From JBFHIZ01 sp041596215 (GTDB lineage Bacteria; Bacillota; Clostridia; Lachnospirales; Lachnospiraceae), in the NCBI GenBank assembly GCA_041596215.1, contig JBFHIZ010000041.1, positions 1 to 16,969 of the forward strand: 16,969 bases of DNA, given 5' to 3'. Position numbers and translations under genes: made by a program. Below the pieces are notes generated by a model. That model did no database searches. It was not told where the DNA came from and saw only the letters and a program-made list of their open reading frames with translations. Of the stretch, positions 1 through 6,953 are shown one piece after another; positions within the stretch are counted from its first letter, which is position 1; each line of letters starts with the position of its first letter.

Positions 1-325
1 ATAAAGAAAGTCCCATAGCCGATGCAGTTGTCGTTGCTGCTGGTAACTCATAAGTAATTGCTCCAATAACACTTAAGCGAATCCAAGGTAATGGAATTCC
101 TAAAAACTTAGATAAGGTTACGACACCTATCAATATCGATAAAGCAGGTGCTATTGTAAAAATTGCTGTGGAATAAATTGTTTTTCTAACTTTCTTTAAA
201 TCCATTCCTATCACATTTGCTTGTTTATACGCTCTAACTAAAAAAAACAAAGATTGCGCAATAACAAATAAAATGACAAATACGGCAATTGCATATAAAA
301 ATGTACTGTTTGAATTAAAATTCAT
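1..325 (-). CDS. DUF5058-like integral membrane protein, 5' part only
   Basis: This gene was found by translating the minus strand. An ATG at 325 follows GGAGGA (331-336) and opens a frame of 108 codons that runs off the left edge with no stop, so the C-terminal part is missing. The protein starts MNFNSNSTFLYAIAVF. It has a hydrophobic helix at about residues 8-30, a short basic stretch (RAYKQ, KKVRKT), then a second hydrophobic region with APALSILIGV and PLPWIRLSVIGAITYE. Those last two blocks look like the DUF5058 family of clostridial multi-spanning membrane proteins, whose function is unknown and which is sometimes guessed to be a permease. The family call is from memory of its conserved N-terminal pattern. 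The gene lies downstream of the ABC exporter operon but is separated from it by a terminator and has its own promoter. Confidence 0.7.
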   Translation of the reverse strand, partial: MNFNSNSTFLYAIAVFVILFVIAQSLFFLVRAYKQANVIGMDLKKVRKTIYSTAIFTIAPALSILIGVVTLSKFLGIPLPWIRLSVIGAITYELPAATTTASAMGLSL

Positions 326-355
326 CTTTTTCCTCCAAAATATTATTTATTCAAC

Positions 356-384
356 ATTATACCCTAGAAATGCATATGTTTCCA
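356..384 (-). promoter_or_regulatory. sigma-A-type promoter for the DUF5058-like gene
   Basis: On the minus strand, TGGAAA (384-379) lies 17 bases before a perfect TATAAT (361-356). The start codon at 325 would follow a leader of about 25 bases. The -35 box matches the consensus at four of six positions. Confidence 0.6.
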
Positions 385-427
385 CTCTTTCTTCCATTTT
401 CAGCCGAATCATCTTTTTCTGTTTTTC

Positions 428-465
428 ACAAAAAACAAACCCATGCTCATATGAGCATAGGTTTG
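428..465 (-). terminator. Rho-independent terminator of the ABC exporter operon
   Basis: Two 15-base arms, 436-450 and 451-465, form a hairpin about 24 bases after the stop codon at 489. In minus-strand RNA the single non-Watson-Crick pair is a tolerated U-G wobble, whereas in plus-strand RNA it would be a C-A mismatch. The minus-strand side continues with a run of six T bases (GTTTTTTGTG). Both points say it works for the minus strand. Confidence 0.85.
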
Positions 466-488
466 CGATTCCTTTCTATCAAATAAAC

Positions 489-2351
489 TTACGATACTTG
501 TTCGAATTGACTATTGTATAAATTAGCATAAAATCCATCTTTTGCGAGTAATTCTTCATGTGTTCCACTTTCGATAACATCACCTTCATTCATAACTAAA
601 ATACTATCAGCATTTTTTATGGTAGAAAGTCTATGTGCAATTACAAAAGATGTTCTTCCCTTCATAAGCCTGTCCATTGCTTTTTGAATTAATACTTCTG
701 TTCTTGTATCAACTGAACTAGTCGCTTCATCGAGAATAAGCATCGGTGCATTTTCAATCATTGCACGCGCGATTGTTATTAATTGTTTTTGTCCTGCTGA
801 TAAATTTGCATTATCATTTAACAACGTATCATATCCATTTTGCAAGGTATTAATAAAATGATGAAGCCCTACGGCTTTACATGCATTTATCACATCTTCC
901 TCTGTTGCATTTTGTTTACTATAAATAATATTTTCACGTATACTTCCTTCAAATATCCAGGTATCCTGTAGTACCATGCCAAACAAACTATGTATTTGTT
1001 CTCTAGACAATTCTTTACTAGATACGCCATCAATATAAATATTTCCACTATTTAATTCATAGAAACGCATTAACAAATTCACCATCGTTGTTTTCCCTGC
1101 TCCCGTAGGTCCAACAATCGCAATTTTTTGTCCTTCCTTTGCTGAAAGCGAAAAATCATTAATAATGATTTTATTATCATCATATCCAAAATGAACTTTA
1201 TCAAATTCGACATTACCTTTTACTTCTGCCATATTCAACTCACCTATATGGTCTTTTTCCATTTCTTCTTCATCCGAAAACTCAAATACTCTTTCACTTG
1301 CTGCTGCTGTCGATTGTAGACTTGCTGCTGCTTGTGCTATTTGTGCCAACGGTTGTGTAAACAAACGTACATACAGCATAAAAGCTACTATTACACCAAA
1401 GGTAATGGTTCCATTTTTTGCTAAAACCGCACCAAGTACACATACCACTACATAACCTAGGTTACCTACAAATCCCATAATTGGCATCATAAGTCCCGAC
1501 ATAAATCTGGATTTCCATGCACAATCATATAATCTCGTGTTCATTTCACCAAATATTTTGCTTGCTTCTTTTTCCCCATTATAAGCTTTTACCACATTGT
1601 GACCAGCATATATTTCTTCTATATGACCATTTAATTGCCCCAACTCTTTTTGTTGTTGCATAAAGTATTTTTGTGACTTCTTGATAATAAACATCATTAA
1701 AGAAAACCCTACTGCAGTCGCCAAAATTGTTGAGGATGCAAGCATCCAATTTGTTTTATACATCATAAACAATGCCCCTACAAGTGTTGCAAAGGATAAT
1801 ACAAGATTCCCCAAACTTTGATTTAATGTTTGTCCAATCATATCTACATCATTTGTGACCCTAGATAATACATCACCAGTACTTGTTTTATCAAAATATT
1901 TCAAAGGCAATCTATTTATTTTTTCAGAAATTTCTTTTCGCAAAGACCTTGTGATTTTTTGACTGATCGAAGCCATAATATAGCCTTGTGCCGCATTAAA
2001 TATATAACTAAATAAATATATAGCCGCTAATGTATATGCAATTGTTTCTGCTGCATTCACATCTATTCCCGTTTGAATTCCCGCAATAATAATATCGGTT
2101 ATTTCAGAAAACTTATTGGGTCCAATCAAATTTAATACCGTTGAGGCCGTAACAAAAATGATCGCAATAAAAATTCCTGGTAAATATTTTTTACAATACC
2201 CTGCTAACCTCTTAATGGATCCGGAAAAATCTTTTGCTTTTTCTCCCGTTGCCATTGCCGGCCCGTGTCCACCTGGGCCTCTTCGCATAGCTCCAGATTT
2301 TACTTGTGATGTATTTGCATCACCTATTTTATATTCTTTATTATTAGGCAT
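489..2351 (-). CDS. ABC exporter half-transporter, catalytic subunit (heterodimer partner 1)
   Basis: This 620-residue membrane ATPase fuses a six-helix exporter domain (about residues 55-345) to a nucleotide-binding domain. Visible motifs are Walker A GPTGAGKT (414-421), the Q-loop Gln 462, a non-standard signature LSAGQ (517-521), Walker B LILDE with catalytic Glu 542, and switch His 573 in AHRLST. The N-terminus is a soluble Gly/His-rich extension (MRRGPGGHGPAM). I place the start at 2351 because AGGAGG lies 9 bases upstream and the ATG overlaps the previous gene's stop by 8 bp. A longer frame back to 2405 is open but has no such site. With its neighbour it should form a heterodimeric type IV exporter of the BmrCD/TM287-288/LmrCD type. 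In that arrangement this subunit supplies the hydrolysing Walker A/B site, while its altered signature serves the degenerate site. Exported substrates in this group include drugs, peptides and lipids, and none can be assigned here. Confidence 0.93.
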   Translation of the reverse strand: MPNNKEYKIGDANTSQVKSGAMRRGPGGHGPAMATGEKAKDFSGSIKRLAGYCKKYLPGIFIAIIFVTASTVLNLIGPNKFSEITDIIIAGIQTGIDVNAAETIAYTLAAIYLFSYIFNAAQGYIMASISQKITRSLRKEISEKINRLPLKYFDKTSTGDVLSRVTNDVDMIGQTLNQSLGNLVLSFATLVGALFMMYKTNWMLASSTILATAVGFSLMMFIIKKSQKYFMQQQKELGQLNGHIEEIYAGHNVVKAYNGEKEASKIFGEMNTRLYDCAWKSRFMSGLMMPIMGFVGNLGYVVVCVLGAVLAKNGTITFGVIVAFMLYVRLFTQPLAQIAQAAASLQSTAAASERVFEFSDEEEMEKDHIGELNMAEVKGNVEFDKVHFGYDDNKIIINDFSLSAKEGQKIAIVGPTGAGKTTMVNLLMRFYELNSGNIYIDGVSSKELSREQIHSLFGMVLQDTWIFEGSIRENIIYSKQNATEEDVINACKAVGLHHFINTLQNGYDTLLNDNANLSAGQKQLITIARAMIENAPMLILDEATSSVDTRTEVLIQKAMDRLMKGRTSFVIAHRLSTIKNADSILVMNEGDVIESGTHEELLAKDGFYANLYNSQFEQVS

Positions 2352-4107
2352 TTTCAATTTCCTCCTTTGAAAGCTGTGATTCTGCAATTTCTTGATATAC
2401 TGCACAATTTTTCAAAAGTTCTTTATGTGTTCCTTGTCCAACTACTTTTCCTTCATCTAGCACCACAATTCGGTCCGCATCTAAAATTGTTCCAATTCGT
2501 GCAGCAACAATTACGGAGGTCACTCCGCTTGTTTCTTTCTTTAATGCACTTCGAAGAGCCCTGTCGGTTTTATAATCTAATGCAGAGAAAGAATCATCAA
2601 ACAAATAGATTTCAGGTCGTCGATATATTGCACGTGCAATTGCAAGCCTCTGCTTTTGTCCACCAGAAATATTACTTCCTCCCTGTGCAATTTTTGCTTC
2701 ATATTTATCTTCCTTCATTTGAATAAATTCTTCCGCTTGTGCAACTTCGGACGCTTTTAATAGCATTGTATTATCAATACTTCCTCTTCCACTTTCACCA
2801 TATGTTATATTGCTTGAAATACTTCCACTAAACATAACTGCAGTTTGAGGAACATACCCAATTTTATTGTGTAATGCTTCTTGTTTATAATCTTTTACAT
2901 TGATTCCATCAATACATACTTCTCCTTGTGTCGCATCATAAAAACGTGGAATCAAATTAATGAGCGTACTCTTTCCGCTTCCAGTGGAACCAATAAATGC
3001 AATGGTTTCCCCTTTCTTTACCTTAAAACTAACATTTTGTAATACATAGTCTGCCGCATCCGGATATTTAAAACTAACATTTTTAAATTCAATTTCTCCT
3101 TGCTCATATAACTCAGACCCTAACGATTCTCCATCCTTAATTTTCGTCGACGTTTCTAATACTTCATTGATACGCTTTGCAGAAACTGATGCTCTCGGAA
3201 GAATGATTAAAGTAATCGTTAATAACATGAATGCCATTATAATTTGCATGGCATACGATGAAAAAACAACCATATCCGAAAATAGATTTAATCGATCAAA
3301 CATCACTGCCCCATCAATTAAATATAATCCAATCCAATATATAGAAAGTGTTAACCCATTCATGATAATTCCCATCGATGGTTGCATAACAGACATTAAA
3401 CGATTGGTAAATAAATTCGTTTTTGTTAAATCCTCATTTGCTTTTGCAAATTTTTCTTCTTGGTATTGCTCTGCGTTATAAGCACGTACCACACGAATTC
3501 CAGATAAATTTTCTCTCGTTACTCGATTTAAATTATCCGTTAATTTTTGAATAATTTTAAACTTTGGTATTACAAATATAATTACCGTGATAATTAACAT
3601 CATAAGTACCACGACAGCCATTCCTGTAGCAAACGTCCATTGCCAACTTTTCCCTGAAATTTTCAGTATAGCCCAAATCGCCAAAATTGGGGCTTTTACT
3701 GCTGCTTGTAAGCCCATTGCAACAAACATTTGAATTTGTGTAATATCATTTGTCGTTCTAGTAATTAAACTTGCAGTTGAAAACCCATTTAATTCTTCCA
3801 TAGAAAATGACATGGTTTTATGAAAAACTTTATCTCGAAGGCGCATAGACAAACCTGCGGCGATTTTTGCAACAAAAAATCCAACAACAAATGTCGCTGC
3901 CAAACTTCCGATAGCACATAGAAGCATATATCCACCCGCTTCTAAAATCTTACTCATTTCGCTTCCTTCCGTTTGTACTAACCTCGTAATCTCAGACATA
4001 TATTCTGGCAATTTCAAATCTAACCATACCTGAAATATAATAAATAGTAGTCCAATGAACGAAAACAAATAATCTTTTTTTGTTAAATGCTTAAATACTT
4101 TATACAT
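2344..4107 (-). CDS. ABC exporter half-transporter, degenerate-site subunit (heterodimer partner 2)
   Basis: This 587-residue exporter subunit has six predicted helices (about residues 12-305) followed by an ATPase domain. Walker A is GSTGSGKS (373-380) and the signature is ISGGQ (480-484). Walker B reads YLFDD, so Asp 505 replaces the catalytic Glu, and the switch histidine is lost (VAARIGT, Ala 536). These are the defects that mark the non-hydrolysing half of asymmetric exporters. Its canonical signature would complete the active site of the other subunit, whose own signature is altered, so the two proteins are complementary. The start at 4107 has GGAAGG 7 bases upstream. It is the first gene of the operon, with the second starting inside its stop region. 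It is divergent from a two-component system that is the obvious candidate regulator. Confidence 0.93.
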   Translation of the reverse strand: MYKVFKHLTKKDYLFSFIGLLFIIFQVWLDLKLPEYMSEITRLVQTEGSEMSKILEAGGYMLLCAIGSLAATFVVGFFVAKIAAGLSMRLRDKVFHKTMSFSMEELNGFSTASLITRTTNDITQIQMFVAMGLQAAVKAPILAIWAILKISGKSWQWTFATGMAVVVLMMLIITVIIFVIPKFKIIQKLTDNLNRVTRENLSGIRVVRAYNAEQYQEEKFAKANEDLTKTNLFTNRLMSVMQPSMGIIMNGLTLSIYWIGLYLIDGAVMFDRLNLFSDMVVFSSYAMQIIMAFMLLTITLIILPRASVSAKRINEVLETSTKIKDGESLGSELYEQGEIEFKNVSFKYPDAADYVLQNVSFKVKKGETIAFIGSTGSGKSTLINLIPRFYDATQGEVCIDGINVKDYKQEALHNKIGYVPQTAVMFSGSISSNITYGESGRGSIDNTMLLKASEVAQAEEFIQMKEDKYEAKIAQGGSNISGGQKQRLAIARAIYRRPEIYLFDDSFSALDYKTDRALRSALKKETSGVTSVIVAARIGTILDADRIVVLDEGKVVGQGTHKELLKNCAVYQEIAESQLSKEEIENA

Positions 4108-4138
4108 TTTTATACCTTCCTTTTCCTTATCTTTTCGT

Positions 4139-4171
4139 AGTATACCCTTTTTATCTCAACTAAACCTCAAC
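4139..4171 (-). promoter_or_regulatory. Exporter operon promoter with OmpR-type direct repeat
   Basis: Reading on the minus strand, a TATACT -10 box lies at 4144-4139, with the start codon at 4107. No good -35 box sits at the normal spacing; TTGAGG is 20 bases away. Instead two copies of GTTGAG (4171-4166 and 4160-4155), exactly 11 bases apart, cover the -35 region. Tandem hexamers spaced by one helical turn are how OmpR-family dimers bind DNA. An activator-dependent promoter controlled by the adjacent response regulator is inferred. Confidence 0.5.
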
Positions 4172-4205
4172 GCAATCTAAAATTTTAATAAAATATATGA
4201 TCATC

Positions 4206-4234
4206 TTATTTATTTTTTTTAAATATGATATGAT
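4206..4234 (+). promoter_or_regulatory. Putative extended -10 promoter of the two-component operon
   Basis: TGATATGAT at 4226-4234 fits an extended -10 box (TGnTATnAT). The -35 position, 4206-4211 (TTATTT), is weak. An overlapping alternative TATGAT begins at 4224. The regulator's start codon is about 34 bases downstream. Confidence 0.4.
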
Positions 4235-4267
4235 AGAAATGAATTAAACTATGAAATGGAGAAACCT

Positions 4268-4945
4268 ATGTTTACAATTTTAGTGGTAGAAGATGAAAAA
4301 GAAATTCGCGAATTATTTTGCACAGTACTTTCTAAACATGGTTATAAGACAATTTCAGCAAAAAACGGACTGGAAGCCTTAACTATTTTTGAAAACACTT
4401 ATATTGACCTTATTATTTCTGACCTTATGATGCCCGAAATGGACGGCTATGAATTGGTCAAATCTCTTCGTATGGAAAATAATCTTATTCCTATTTTAAT
4501 CATCACTGCAAAAGATAAGGCCACCGATAAAAAAGAAGGCTTTCGATTGGGAACGGATGATTATATGATAAAACCAATTGACGTCAACGAAATGATATGG
4601 AGAATTGAAGCCTTACTTCGAAGATCTAGAATTATCAGTGAACGAAAAGCAAGTATCGGTTCTACCATTCTTGACTGTGATTCTTTAACTGTTACAGATT
4701 CCATATCGGAACAACTTCTTCCTCAAAAAGAATTCCTATTACTATACAAACTCATCTCTTCACCAAATCGAATTTTTACTAGAAAGCAAATTATGGATGA
4801 CGTTTGGGGTTTAGACACCGAAGTGAATACACATACACTTGAAGTTCACATTAGTAGACTACGAGAACGTTTTCAAAATAATATAGACTTTGAAATCAAG
4901 ACCATTCGAGGTTTAGGATATAAGGTGGTATATAAAAATGCATAA
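4268..4945 (+). CDS. OmpR/PhoB-family response regulator
   Basis: This 225-residue cytoplasmic transcription factor has a receiver domain (about residues 1-118) and a winged-helix DNA-binding domain (about 127-222). The acidic pair Glu 8/Asp 9, phosphoacceptor Asp 52 (SDLMMPEMDG), Thr 80 and Lys 102 (IKP) are all present, so it should be phosphorylated normally. The C-terminal segments VNTHTLEVHISRLRE and IKTIRGLGYKV are classic for the recognition helix and wing of this family. I chose the ATG at 4268 because GGAG lies 6 bases upstream. The in-frame ATG at 4256 has no ribosome binding site and overlaps that GGAG. The kinase gene starts inside the 3' end of this gene with an 8-bp overlap, so the pair is co-translated. 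The divergent exporter operon is the likely target. Confidence 0.93.
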   Translation: MFTILVVEDEKEIRELFCTVLSKHGYKTISAKNGLEALTIFENTYIDLIISDLMMPEMDGYELVKSLRMENNLIPILIITAKDKATDKKEGFRLGTDDYMIKPIDVNEMIWRIEALLRRSRIISERKASIGSTILDCDSLTVTDSISEQLLPQKEFLLLYKLISSPNRIFTRKQIMDDVWGLDTEVNTHTLEVHISRLRERFQNNIDFEIKTIRGLGYKVVYKNA

Positions 4946-5981
4946 ACGATCCTTTAAAATTGCAATTATTTTTTCAATAACAACTCTCTTTGTTTTATTT
5001 TTTACGATGTTAATTATGGGTGTGTTTTCTCTTATTATGATTCAAACAGGAACTGTAGAAGGCATGCATCCCATTTTATTTTTTATTATCTTTTCCATCA
5101 TGTGTATTGTTATCGGTTCTACTTTGGCTGAAATTTCAGGAAAGCGAATGTTTTCTCCCATTATTAAAGTAAGCGAAGCATCAAAAGCTCTTGCAAGAGG
5201 AGATTTTTCCATTCGTTTAGATGAAAATAAAATTCGTGCAAAAGAAGTTCGTTTAATGGCAAAGAACTTTAATTTTATGGTGAATGAACTGCAAAACAAT
5301 GAACTTTTCAAAAATGATTTTATTGAAAATGTTTCTCATGAATTTAAAACTCCACTTTCAAGTATTGAAGGATATGTCACATTATTACAAGACGATTCTA
5401 TTGATACCGAAACAAAAGCTCTTTACATTCAACATATCATAGCAAACACAAAACGATTGGCTACGTTATCCGATAATATTTTGTTGTTATCTAGATTAGA
5501 ACACCAAGAAATTGCTTCAAAAATGTCTCTTTATTCGCTAGATGAGCAAATACGTGAAATACTTCTTCTTTTTGAATCGATTTGGGTCACAAAGAATATA
5601 GAATTAGATATTGATTTAGATACCATTGAGTTTTATGGAAATCCAGAATTACTTGCTCAAGTTTGGCAAAATATAATTGGAAATGCTATGAAATTTGTTT
5701 CAGAAAATGGAAATATTCGAATCATACTACGAGAAAATCAAGAATTTGTTAAAATTGAAATCGTAGATAATGGAATCGGTATGTCTGAAAATACAAAAAA
5801 AAGAATCTATGAGAAGTTTTACCAAGCAGACACCTCTCGTTTCGTTCCTGGAAACGGGTTGGGTTTAACGCTTGCAAAACGTATCATAGATCTTCATCAT
5901 GGTACCATTCAAGTTTCTAGTAAAGAAGGAAAAGGGACTTCTTTTACCATACAATTACCAAAAACTACTGAAATTCAATAA
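4938..5981 (+). CDS. Sensor histidine kinase with minimal extracellular region
   Basis: This 347-residue membrane kinase is the partner of the preceding regulator. Two hydrophobic helices (about residues 7-35 and 44-64) are joined by only about ten residues outside the cell, followed by a HAMP-like linker (about 66-120). The phosphoacceptor is His 134 in NVSHEFKTPL. The ATP-binding domain has the N-box with Asn 245 and Asn 249, VDNGIG (276-281) and GNGLGL (305-310). With so little extracytoplasmic sequence it probably senses something within the membrane, or through a partner protein such as the exporter next door. That is inference; the classic intramembrane kinases such as BceS lack a HAMP domain, so this is not a direct member of that group. 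Its last 17 bp overlap the convergent gene on the other strand. Confidence 0.92.
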   Translation: MHKRSFKIAIIFSITTLFVLFFTMLIMGVFSLIMIQTGTVEGMHPILFFIIFSIMCIVIGSTLAEISGKRMFSPIIKVSEASKALARGDFSIRLDENKIRAKEVRLMAKNFNFMVNELQNNELFKNDFIENVSHEFKTPLSSIEGYVTLLQDDSIDTETKALYIQHIIANTKRLATLSDNILLLSRLEHQEIASKMSLYSLDEQIREILLLFESIWVTKNIELDIDLDTIEFYGNPELLAQVWQNIIGNAMKFVSENGNIRIILRENQEFVKIEIVDNGIGMSENTKKRIYEKFYQADTSRFVPGNGLGLTLAKRIIDLHHGTIQVSSKEGKGTSFTIQLPKTTEIQ

Positions 5982-6549
5982 GTGGTTTTCGCAGAATAGA
6001 AAAAAACAAACTGTGAAGTAATACTATCGGTGTATATAGTAATGCAAAAAACATCATTCCTACTTCATAAAACAAATTGTTTTTTACTCCTTTTTTCCTT
6101 CGAAATCGATTCAAAAAAGAACCTAATGGGATTCCAAAAGCATTACCAATCATAATAATTCGGATTGCTCCTAAGATCCCAAATGCTAATTCTTTCCCAT
6201 ATATTTCAACAATTCGTTCCCATGAAGCTTGCGACGGATTCCCTCTCCTATCTGCATAATGCTGTGCAAAAAGAATGGCATCTATTTGTGTTTCTGGTAC
6301 ATGCTCAAATTCTCCCTGCAGCATATTTTTTATCTCTTCTGAACTCATTCCTTGTTCCAAAGCCATTCTTGTATGTGCATATGAACACATTTCGCATCCA
6401 TTTACATTTGTTACTGCAAGCATGATTCGTTCGATAAATTTTGAATCCAGTCTTTTTGCGTCCTTTTCTTTGCGCATATACTTTGCGGTTCGAATTCCTT
6501 TCAAATATATAATATATGTTTCACCTAAAGAATATGGTTTTCTTCCCAC
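5965..6549 (-). CDS. AhpD/carboxymuconolactone decarboxylase-like protein with C-terminal membrane helix
   Basis: This 194-residue protein is the last gene of a four-gene operon. Residues 35-145 match the CMD/AhpD fold, with the redox motif CEMCSYAHT (Cys 52, Cys 55, His 59). That is the CxxC...H arrangement of AhpD-type peroxidase adaptors. After a basic patch (NRFRRKKG, 147-154) comes a hydrophobic segment at about 159-187, which is unusual for this normally soluble family and suggests a membrane anchor. The start is a GTG at 6549: AGGAGG (6563-6558) lies 8 bases upstream and there is no ATG nearby. That ribosome binding site overlaps the stop of the preceding gene, so translation is probably coupled. 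A thiol-disulfide or peroxide-related role is inferred from the motif; substrate and partner are unknown. The gene end overlaps the convergent kinase gene. Confidence 0.85.
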   Translation of the reverse strand: MGRKPYSLGETYIIYLKGIRTAKYMRKEKDAKRLDSKFIERIMLAVTNVNGCEMCSYAHTRMALEQGMSSEEIKNMLQGEFEHVPETQIDAILFAQHYADRRGNPSQASWERIVEIYGKELAFGILGAIRIIMIGNAFGIPLGSFLNRFRRKKGVKNNLFYEVGMMFFALLYTPIVLLHSLFFSILRKPLIEFQ

Positions 6550-6561
6550 TTTATTTTCCTC

Positions 6562-6924
6562 CTAGTTTTCCTTCGCGTGCAATCGTAATCCAACCAAAAT
6601 ACACCCTTCTATATAAGGCAACTTTTCTTTTTGTAAATATGTGATTAGCTCTTCATTTCCTGCTCCTGGCTGAATTACAATACATTTAAAAGGCTTATTA
6701 CATTCTTTAATATATTTCAATCCCCATTTGGGATTGATACAAAGATCAATCACATCAATTTCTTCTTCTATAGCATCAATTGCTTCGTATTCCTTCCATA
6801 CTCCATAAGCCTTATATCCTTTCTCTTGTAATCCCGCTTTTATCTTATAGGCGTATTTCTCTTTATCCATTGTATTTCCAACTACCGCAAATGATTGAAA
6901 TTGCATAATTTCTTTTATATTCAT
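6562..6924 (-). CDS. Small CoA-binding-domain protein (CoA_binding_2 / YccU-like)
   Basis: This is a 120-residue single-domain Rossmann-type protein. FAVVGNTMDKEKYAYKI (12-28) is the nucleotide-binding loop and following helix typical of CoA_binding_2 proteins. GYKAYGV, IDLCINP (58-64), VIQPGAGN (83-90) and the terminal EGCILVGL complete the family pattern. Related domains occur in succinyl-CoA synthetase alpha and acyl-CoA synthetases. As a stand-alone protein its role is not established, although binding of CoA or a related nucleotide is expected. I place the start at 6924 (MNIKEIMQF), behind GGGGA. The frame stays open upstream to 7011, but that extension would overlap the preceding gene by 58 bp. 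It lies 29 bp after the PEP-synthase-like gene and 12 bp before the AhpD-like gene, so co-transcription is very likely. Confidence 0.82.
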   Translation of the reverse strand: MNIKEIMQFQSFAVVGNTMDKEKYAYKIKAGLQEKGYKAYGVWKEYEAIDAIEEEIDVIDLCINPKWGLKYIKECNKPFKCIVIQPGAGNEELITYLQKEKLPYIEGCILVGLRLHAKEN

Positions 6925-6953
6925 TTTTATTTCCCCAAACTTTCTTTGACATA

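Noticed and set aside
273..521. Plus-strand open frame of 82 codons at the left end
   Set aside because: It has no ribosome binding site and runs antisense across the DUF5058-like start, its promoter and the exporter terminator, which explain the region better.
3167..3481. Plus-strand open frame of 104 codons inside the exporter gene
   Set aside because: It is a shadow of the membrane domain of the exporter subunit and has no independent start signals.
4197..4204. ATGATCAT palindrome in the divergent region
   Set aside because: It is too short to be meaningful in AT-rich DNA and has no second copy nearby.
4256..4258. Earlier ATG for the response regulator
   Set aside because: No Shine-Dalgarno precedes it, and the GGAG it overlaps is correctly spaced for the ATG at 4268, where the receiver domain begins.
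6077..6565. Several plus-strand open frames opposite the AhpD-like gene
   Set aside because: The minus frame has a conserved CxxC motif and a strong ribosome binding site, and the plus frames have neither.
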